This document shows, in pieces, positions 59,179 to 64,000 of a stretch of 64,000 nucleotides of DNA (position 1 is its first letter; each line of letters begins with the position of its first letter). This DNA is from Brevibacillus daliensis. GTDB lineage: Bacteria > Bacillota > Bacilli > Brevibacillales > Brevibacillaceae. The translations under genes were made by a program, and so were the position numbers. The notes under the pieces are model-generated. The model searched no databases. It saw only the letters and a list, made by a program, of their open reading frames with translations, and was not told the origin of the DNA. The stretch is from positions 39,693 to 103,692 of the forward strand of contig NZ_JAJISB010000032.1 in assembly GCF_021245735.1 (NCBI RefSeq), in the 5' to 3' direction.

Positions 59179-59690
59179 TCACCCCTGTAAGCTGAATTGA
59201 TACGTACTTTGATCTGGCAACGTAAGCAGATAGCCATCCAACGTGCTTACAATCCTGTCTTGCCAGTTATCTGCAACTTGAGTCCGATATACTCCATCTT
59301 CACCCACTACGAACTCGTTAAACCGTATCCCATTCCACCAAAGAGTAATCCTTCCATCTTTCTTATCCTCTAAGCGAATCGCATGATTGTGCGTCCATGC
59401 TTCTCCTAATACTTGCGTCCCTTCATTAAATAGCAGGGGATTGTAATGCAGGGTAAAATGGTGTTCTTCTGAACCAAACATGGAAAGCACAGGATACTCG
59501 ATAAATTGTGACCTGTTGAAGCATCTACGGGGTCTTTCAAACACGATTGAACGTCCATTTTGAGTGGATTCTTGCTGCCGATCATCATGGCGCCAAGTCC
59601 CATTGCCCCCTTACCAGCGACAAAGTCTTGCATTTCGTACAGTAATCCTTGGAGATCATATGGGGAGAGCAATAATACTTCAAAGTCATA
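59179..59690 (-). pseudogene. Rhs-like wall-associated protein, truncated and frameshifted
   Basis: The minus-strand frames together read like the N-terminal region of an RHS/WapA-type protein. LLYEMQDFVAGKGAMGLGAM and CLKDPVDASTG occur in one frame; YPVLSMFGSEEHHFTLHYNP and DGYLLTLPDQSTYQFSLQG occur in the next. A one-base shift near 59508-59516 separates them. The gene stops at 59179 without the RHS repeats and has no visible start or ribosome binding site: a stop precedes the homology. Such genes usually encode large surface or toxin-delivering proteins. This is a non-functional remnant next to repeats that look like transposon ends. Confidence 0.7.
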
Positions 59691-59783
59691 TTAATAATTG
59701 TGGTGAAAACGATGAGGAATTTAATGTTGTTTACTTGTTGGATACTGAGGTAGAAGCTCTTACAGGTCATAAGTAGGAAAAAG

Positions 59784-59832
59784 GTGACAGAATTCAGGTT
59801 GCATGTATGTACTGTGACACAAATGTGGTTGC
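59784..59832 (+). repeat. Pair of 19-bp repeats (sites 1-2)
   Basis: GTGACAGAATTCAGGTTGC at 59784-59802 and GTGACACAAATGTGGTTGC at 59814-59832 lie in the same direction, 30 bases apart start to start. They belong to a set of ten sites in 59784-61355. Confidence 0.85.
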
Positions 59833-59844
59833 TTTATCGTATTA
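59796..59844 (+). repeat. 49-bp inverted repeat, left arm
   Basis: This segment is the reverse complement of 61214-61262 with one mismatch. It includes AGGTTGCATGTATGT and TGTGACACAAATGTGGTTGC followed by TTTATCGTATTA. The arms bracket about 1.4 kb that includes the methyltransferase gene. Confidence 0.85.
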
Positions 59845-60024
59845 CTGTCGGTTTGAAACAAAGTTGAACTGATTATAAATAAGTCGCACCATTTTGAAAA
59901 AGATGAACCGAAAACTAGTTGTGATTTTCGTTTTTTTCTTATGGAACTAACGCGGCAGGATTGTATAATAAGAGAATCTATAAAAATACATAAAAGTTAT
60001 ACATTCATTTAGGAGTGGCGAAAA

Positions 60025-60645
60025 TTGAATAATCTTTGGAACAAAGTAATTTATAAAATCTGGTCTCCCGTTTACGATAAGATTTTTAATTCAGGCATTT
60101 TTCTAAATGCTCGAAGACAAATATTTCAAGAGACACCCTTCAATAAACAACAAAGAATACTTTTTGTAGGAGTAGGTACGGGAGCTGATTTAGAGTTAAT
60201 AAATCATTATGACTTAGATATAACTGCAATTGACTTTTCACCTGATATGCTTAAAAAGGCGAAAGTGAAATTTAAAAATTCCTCTATTAAGTTTTTAGAA
60301 ATGGATGCTCAAATTATGGCATTTAACAATAATTCGTTCGACTATGTAGTTGGAAGCTTAATCCTTTCAGTTGTTCCGAATGCAGATAAGTGTTTTCAAG
60401 AAATGGTGAGGGTTTTAAACCAAAGTGGGAAAATATTTATTTTCGATAAATTTACTCCTGAAAATAACAAACTTTCGTTATCAAAAAAACTACTCAGACC
60501 ATTTATTAGAGTTTTAGGCACAGATATTGGATTGAATTTTGAAGAATTATACTTTAGAAATAATAAAAATTTAAAGATAGATGAAGATAAACCTGTAATG
60601 ATGAATGGGATGTACAGAAAAATAATTATTAGTAAAGTTAGTTGA
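60025..60645 (+). CDS. Class I SAM-dependent methyltransferase (AT-rich)
   Basis: This 206-residue methyltransferase has the SAM motif VGVGTGADLELI, an acid at the end of strand 2 (ITAIDFSPDMLKKAK) and the DYVVGSLILSV strand-4 region. It is of the UbiE/phospholipid-methyltransferase type. The start is TTG 60025 with AGGAGTGG. Codon use is strongly AT-rich compared with its neighbours (many AAA, AAT, TTT codons), suggesting acquisition by transfer. It lies among the 19-bp repeats; a terminator follows. Substrate unknown. Confidence 0.82.
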   Translation: MNNLWNKVIYKIWSPVYDKIFNSGIFLNARRQIFQETPFNKQQRILFVGVGTGADLELINHYDLDITAIDFSPDMLKKAKVKFKNSSIKFLEMDAQIMAFNNNSFDYVVGSLILSVVPNADKCFQEMVRVLNQSGKIFIFDKFTPENNKLSLSKKLLRPFIRVLGTDIGLNFEELYFRNNKNLKIDEDKPVMMNGMYRKIIISKVS

Positions 60646-60742
60646 TTATGTTTCTTCAAGTAACGGATGCTTTTGGTGAATAAAGAACACAAAACAATCA
60701 AACTTTTTTATAAAAGAATCATTCAATTTAACACAAGAAGTT

Positions 60743-60786
60743 CGTGTTTTGATTAATCTTTTTTCAAAACACGCTCTTTTTTTGTT
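60743..60786 (+). terminator. Terminator of methyltransferase gene
   Basis: CGTGTTTTGA pairs with TCAAAACACG across an eleven-base T-rich loop and is followed by a T-run of seven. Confidence 0.85.
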
Positions 60787-60889
60787 CGTTTATCAAGGTT
60801 AATGGCAGTATTTCAATTAAACTTTATTTCAAAGCTACAATTACTACAGAAGTTAGAACGTAAGAAAAGAGCTTAACAAAGGTGATCGT

Positions 60890-60970
60890 ATATTAAAGCA
60901 ATCACTTAATATATGATTACAACCTGAATTCTGTCATTAAAGTAACCATATTTGTGTCACTCGACAGTAG
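60890..60970 (-). repeat. Inverted repeat left arm with sites 3-4
   Basis: ATGACAGAATTCAGGTTGT (60919-60937, minus) and GTGACACAAATATGGTTAC (60942-60960, minus) lie in an arm of about 80 bases. This arm is the near-perfect reverse complement of 61085-61160. The segment between the arms is about 115 bases. Confidence 0.8.
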
Positions 60971-61084
60971 GGCTATGAAACGTTAGAGGAGTAATTTATT
61001 CCTCTACCTATTTCAGTGCATGAAATGGCTCTTTTAAGAACTGAAATTAAGAGTATAAACTTATATGGCTTACTCTATTATCAC

Positions 61085-61160
61085 CTGTTGTCGAGTGACA
61101 CAAATGTGGTTGCTTTAATGACAGAATTCAGGTTGCAATCACATATTATGTGATTGCTTC
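61085..61160 (+). repeat. Inverted repeat right arm with sites 5-6
   Basis: GTGACACAAATGTGGTTGC (61095-61113) and ATGACAGAATTCAGGTTGC (61118-61136), 23 bases apart start to start. The following AATCACATATTATGTGATT is itself palindromic. The whole arm matches 60890-60970 in reverse. Confidence 0.8.
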
Positions 61161-61213
61161 AATGTAAGATCACTGTATACTAAGCTATTTACTAACGTTC
61201 TAAATTCTTTCGT

Positions 61214-61262
61214 TAATACGATAAAGCAACCACATTTGTGTCACAGCACATACATGCAACCT
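61214..61262 (-). repeat. 49-bp inverted repeat, right arm
   Basis: Reverse complement of 59796-59844 with one mismatch. Site 7 (61226-61244, minus) is GTGACACAAATGTGGTTGC; site 8 (61256-61274, minus) is GTGACACAAATAAGGTTGC and extends past the arm. Their spacing of 30 equals that of sites 1-2. Confidence 0.85.
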
Positions 61263-61280
61263 TATTTGTGTCACTGAAAA

Positions 61281-61355
61281 ATGACAGAAATGTGGTTGCT
61301 CCTTTACAAGTAATACGGGGTTTAAGCTGATTCTTAGCAACCAGAATTCTGTCAT
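61281..61355. repeat. Sites 9 and 10, facing each other
   Basis: ATGACAGAAATGTGGTTGC (61281-61299, plus) and ATGACAGAATTCTGGTTGC (61337-61355, minus) face each other across 37 bases. Confidence 0.8.
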
Positions 61356-61536
61356 TAGACACCTGTTAGTTAGGATTATTCACTTTTACTTTGACTTGGT
61401 TAGTTGTTAACTCTAGCTTTTCAACCTTCAACTGGATACTTACCAAACCTATATTTTTAATGGTGGACAGGCTATAATAGAAGTCAAAATTAGTCAAAGT
61501 CAGTATTTATCCTATACGAAAGATTGGTGATTGCAA

Positions 61537-62286
61537 ATGGTAGCTGTTTTAGCAGAAGATCGCATTTATATGTTCGTTAAGTTTCAAAACAACAAAGATC
61601 ATCTCCTCTCCCTCCAAAAAGGGCAACTGTACATGAACAATGGAAGATACTTCGCTGAGTTGGAGAAAAAATCAGGAACCAAGGGTATAGGAGATAAATA
61701 CGAACTATCTCAGGTAATGAACAAAGTTAGTTTGAGTTTTCATCATTCAGAAACTAGTGAATTACTCTTTGAGGCTGAAGCAGATGTTTTGTCAATTTCT
61801 ATGAATGCATATATGACTAAGCCTTTATTTTGTATTACTCAGATCGACTCTCAATCACTCAAGATTGTTAAAGAGTACGAAGAATCCGTTGATTGTCAGT
61901 TCGATTTCGGAGAAAATGATATTGAGCAATTGGTAAAAGATTTTGGTGAATACGCACTAATCATAAGTCCTGGTCCATTTAAAGAACGGTTGAATAAGGC
62001 ACTTATTGATCAAGGACTACTAGCACATCAAGGGAAAATCTCATATGTAGATTACAAAGTAAATTCTGTGGAACGTCTTGAATCGTACCACGAGTTTGAT
62101 CCAAACCATTTCTTTATTAAAGACCTGAGTTTCTCTCATCAAAGAGAGTATCGGATAGTTCTAGCCAGCGTTGACTCAGAAGAACCATTCGTACTGGATA
62201 TCGATGATTTGACAGATATATCAATTTTGATCGAAACGAGAGATTTATTTAGTGGGAATTTCTCTTTAAAAATCGCCAAAGACTAG
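61537..62286 (+). CDS. Hypothetical protein (about 249 aa)
   Basis: This soluble protein opens MVAVLAEDRIYMFVKFQNNK with a beta-rich start, then LYMNNGRYFAELEKKSGTKG and a C-terminal domain FFIKDLSFSHQREYRIVLAS. The last stretch (KDLSFSHQREYRIVL) resembles a family often found near phages and mobile elements, of unknown function. GGTGA fits ATG 61537; TTG 61531 is also possible. It lies between the repeat cluster and the peptide-receptor cassette, so it is in an accessory region. Confidence 0.7.
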   Translation: MVAVLAEDRIYMFVKFQNNKDHLLSLQKGQLYMNNGRYFAELEKKSGTKGIGDKYELSQVMNKVSLSFHHSETSELLFEAEADVLSISMNAYMTKPLFCITQIDSQSLKIVKEYEESVDCQFDFGENDIEQLVKDFGEYALIISPGPFKERLNKALIDQGLLAHQGKISYVDYKVNSVERLESYHEFDPNHFFIKDLSFSHQREYRIVLASVDSEEPFVLDIDDLTDISILIETRDLFSGNFSLKIAKD

Positions 62287-62373
62287 TTTTTTAAAACGCA
62301 GAGATTTCATAAACATATTTATATTATTCAAATAAGTTTACATAAGATATATTATCGGACTCAATGAAATATT

Positions 62374-62407
62374 AAAAAAAGGAGATAGAATTCCATCCAT
62401 CTCCCCC
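62374..62407 (-). terminator. Terminator of receptor-peptide cassette
   Basis: GGAGATGGATGG pairs imperfectly with the arm ending CTATCTCC; on the minus strand a run of seven T follows. It lies 20 bases after the pro-peptide stop. Confidence 0.8.
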
Positions 62408-62426
62408 ATTCCCCTAACGAATTTTA

Positions 62427-62558
62427 TTATCCCAGAGGGTTTTCCGTATCTGGTTGCACACCGACTGGTTTGTTGGAAGTGTTTAGATTAGCCACATTAA
62501 ATGATGAGCTGAACAAAGTTAGTGCCAAAAGAGTCAGAACAATAAAAGACTTTCTCAT
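62427..62558 (-). CDS. Secreted signalling pro-peptide (Phr/NprX-like)
   Basis: The 43-residue frame has a basic start and a hydrophobic signal (MRKSFIVLTLLALTLFSSSF) and a short polar tail ending KPVGVQPDTENPLG. This is the layout of Phr/NprX/PapR pro-peptides: export, then processing to a 5-10 residue signal. AGGAGG overlaps the receptor stop and lies nine bases before ATG 62558. The start is 14 bases after the receptor stop, so both are made from one transcript. The mature peptide cannot be fixed by eye; the C-terminal residues are most likely. Confidence 0.85.
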   Translation of the reverse strand: MRKSFIVLTLLALTLFSSSFNVANLNTSNKPVGVQPDTENPLG

Positions 62559-62572
62559 AACTAATTCCTCCT

Positions 62573-63871
62573 TTAGTTGCTTTCCTTAATTGTATTATAC
62601 AATTCTTTCAGTTTTTTCAGAATAGTTAAAGGCATCTCTCTGCCTTCTTCGCAATAAAAGGAGAATATATAGTTTGAAGTCTCTATGATTCGATTTACTG
62701 AATTAATTTTAGCAAAATAATCCATCGCTTTGAAACAAGTATTAATCCCATCGTCAAATTGACCGATGGCGACAAGATATCTGGCTTTATACTTATAATA
62801 GTGGCCCAACTCTGTGTATTGATAGTAATTGCCTAGCTCTGTGTGCTTATAAGGAGTCTTGATAAAAGTATTTTCTTCTTCTTTATCTAAGATTTCCTTT
62901 AGAGAAGACAAATCATTAACTGCAACCAGGGCTTCTAGTAATTGATTAACTCGGTGCAATCGTTGGTTTTCTCTGGATTCCTCCACTAATTGTTTAAGTA
63001 ATGGGATTGCTTCTTCATATTCCCCCATCTTTGACAAAGTTATTGTGCGTAAGTATTTAGCTCCGTTGATAATAAAACGATAACCTAGGCTCTCATACTC
63101 TTGCAGATGTTGTTCAAGCTCCGAGTAGTTATTTAAGTGGAAGAAAGAGTTGCAAATTGCTAGTGCGACCCTCTCTTTCTCTTCGTTTTCTGTTTCATCT
63201 TCTAAATGACCCATTTTTCCAAGCTTAATACACATTTCATATTTTCCTATGTTATGAGCTTGGAATGCCATTCGGTATAGGAAGGATATCTTATCTGTTT
63301 TATCCAAAAAATCCAAATAGTTAATAATTTCTTCGCCTAATCTAAAAGATTCTTCCTGCAATTTTAAATCCCTGTATTGTACCATATAACTTTGATACAA
63401 TCCTTTTACCATGTATGGAAGAACGCCGTGTTGCCTAGAATATTTACTAATAACGTTAGCGAGCGTTACTTTGACATTATCATCTGTAGATGCAATGACA
63501 AAATTGTATAAAGTCTCTAATTGGGTGTATGTGTCCTCACGACAAGATTCTATATATTTGTTTGCAATGTTCTCGATTAAAGTGATATTATGTGCATCAA
63601 TTGCTTCTGATAAAAATTCTAATAGGACATCTGTGCGATTTTCCACTTCGATATAACATGTAATAACTTCCTCATATGTAATTTCCAGTGGAGCAATTAA
63701 TGCTTTTACTGTACTTAGCTCTGGACGTTTTGTATCGCCTGATTCAATCTTAAAGATGACACTCTTGCTAACCCCTGTTAATCGAGCTAATTCAGACAAA
63801 CTAATGTCTAACTTGCTTCTTTTTTCTCTAAATATGTCTCCGATCGTCTTGTAGGTAAGATTTTCTATCAT
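62573..63871 (-). CDS. RRNPP-family HTH-TPR peptide receptor
   Basis: This 432-residue protein has an N-terminal XRE-type HTH (about 8-62; IGDIFREKRSKLDISLSELARLTGVSK, IFKIESGDTKRP). A long array of TPR-like helical pairs follows, for example YEMCIKLGKMGHLEDETENE and EYEEAIPLLKQLVEESRENQ. That is the layout and length of NprR-like and PlcR/Rgg-type receptors, which bind an imported peptide and change DNA binding. The pro-peptide gene lies directly downstream (62427-62558). GGGGGA precedes ATG 63871. Regulated targets are not known. Confidence 0.88.
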   Translation of the reverse strand: MIENLTYKTIGDIFREKRSKLDISLSELARLTGVSKSVIFKIESGDTKRPELSTVKALIAPLEITYEEVITCYIEVENRTDVLLEFLSEAIDAHNITLIENIANKYIESCREDTYTQLETLYNFVIASTDDNVKVTLANVISKYSRQHGVLPYMVKGLYQSYMVQYRDLKLQEESFRLGEEIINYLDFLDKTDKISFLYRMAFQAHNIGKYEMCIKLGKMGHLEDETENEEKERVALAICNSFFHLNNYSELEQHLQEYESLGYRFIINGAKYLRTITLSKMGEYEEAIPLLKQLVEESRENQRLHRVNQLLEALVAVNDLSSLKEILDKEEENTFIKTPYKHTELGNYYQYTELGHYYKYKARYLVAIGQFDDGINTCFKAMDYFAKINSVNRIIETSNYIFSFYCEEGREMPLTILKKLKELYNTIKESN

Positions 63872-64000
63872 ACTTATCCCCCTAAGTTAACACTTTCATG
63901 ACTTTTCACTTGCTTTGAGGCATTATTTTAAAAATACTATATGATTATTTTATATAAAATGTATATTATTGTAAATAAAAATTAATTTATTAGCATATTA
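63872..64000. other. Upstream region of receptor gene, window end
   Basis: About 130 very AT-rich bases holding the promoter of the receptor-peptide cassette. No gene is supported up to the edge of the window. Confidence 0.4.

Larger units (their letters stand above)
59784..61355. mobile_element. Possible transposon-derived region with ten 19-bp end-like repeats
   Basis: Ten copies of a 19-base motif (consensus RTGACASAAWTNWGGTTGC) lie in pairs that face inwards or outwards, with longer inverted repeats among them. Paired, spaced sites of this kind at ends are characteristic of Mu/TnsB/Tn5053 and IS21-like transposases. A methyltransferase gene (60025-60645) is between the first pair and the next. 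No transposase gene is left, so these may be mini-elements (MITE-like) or nested remnants. Other uses, such as iterons or operators, are not excluded. Confidence 0.5.

Noticed and set aside
58844..62426. Prophage
   Set aside because: The accessory stretch has no integrase, terminase, capsid, portal or lysis gene, so a prophage is not supported.
62427..63871. Phage arbitrium (AimR-AimP) system
   Set aside because: The layout is compatible, but there is no phage gene nearby; the wider RRNPP label is safer.
1..64000. CRISPR array
   Set aside because: No regularly spaced repeats with unique spacers were seen; the 19-bp sites at 59.8-61.4 kb occur in both directions with irregular spacing.

Overview
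The window reads as about 64 kb of chromosome from a low-GC, spore-forming Gram-positive of the Bacillales, most likely Brevibacillus or a close relative. The basis is Bacillus-type ribosome binding sites, GTG/TTG starts, many Bacillales-only small families (YfhH/DUF1811, DUF441, DUF1444, DUF1292, DUF1992, DUF3900, YozD-like), parE-parC and thyA-dfrA pairs, an S-layer-homology protein and a SleB-type hydrolase. The genus is an inference from these families. No rRNA, tRNA or CRISPR array was seen.

Layout. 1-2.4 kb (+): the 3' end of an acetamidase/formamidase gene, an alpha/beta hydrolase, and a helix-turn-helix protein fused to a degenerate F1-ATPase beta-like domain. 2.4-4.4 kb (-): lipoate ligase and a LysR regulator. 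4.4-15.0 kb (-): a type VII-like secretion locus in one direction: degenerate WXG100-like protein, VWA protein, PP2C phosphatase, possible EspG-like protein, YukD/EsaB-like protein, three-ATPase EssC/EccC, EsxA-type WXG100 protein, and a membrane Ser/Thr kinase with WG repeats outside. EsaA, EssA and EssB are absent. 15.5-18.8 kb (+): TPP riboswitch and a thiamine/HMP ABC transporter operon. 18.8-25.2 kb: ECF S component, type III polyketide synthase plus methyltransferase, BrnQ behind a CodY-like box, and a tandem CbxX-type AAA+ protein resembling EccA. 25.4-26.5 kb: two divergent genes that lost their facing 5' ends. 26.5-33.9 kb: topoisomerase IV and small conserved genes. 34.0-39.8 kb (-): an ECF sigma operon with an anti-sigma-like sensor, a large membrane protein and an ABC-2 transporter. 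39.9-43.3 kb: dfrA, thyA, a pseudouridine synthase and others.

43.4-47.5 kb: an rtcB remnant, a large SLH/fibronectin surface protein and an acetyltransferase between direct repeats. 47.6-58.7 kb: PPIase lipoprotein, SleB-like hydrolase, several DUF families, a second Ser/Thr kinase, a DEAD-box helicase, an Apea-HEPN protein and a lipoprotein, with small genes of 32 to 54 codons between them. 58.8-64 kb is accessory: a broken Rhs gene, an AT-rich methyltransferase gene inside a cluster of ten 19-bp repeats that look like transposon ends, an unknown gene, and an HTH-TPR (RRNPP) receptor followed directly by a gene for a secreted 43-residue pro-peptide, which reads as a peptide quorum-sensing cassette.

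The strongest candidates for something undescribed are the HTH/F1-beta fusion, the kinase/phosphatase/VWA type VII locus without EssA/EssB/EsaA, the repeat cluster at 59.8-61.4 kb and the new receptor-peptide pair. All family assignments come from reading motifs by eye; no database search was run.
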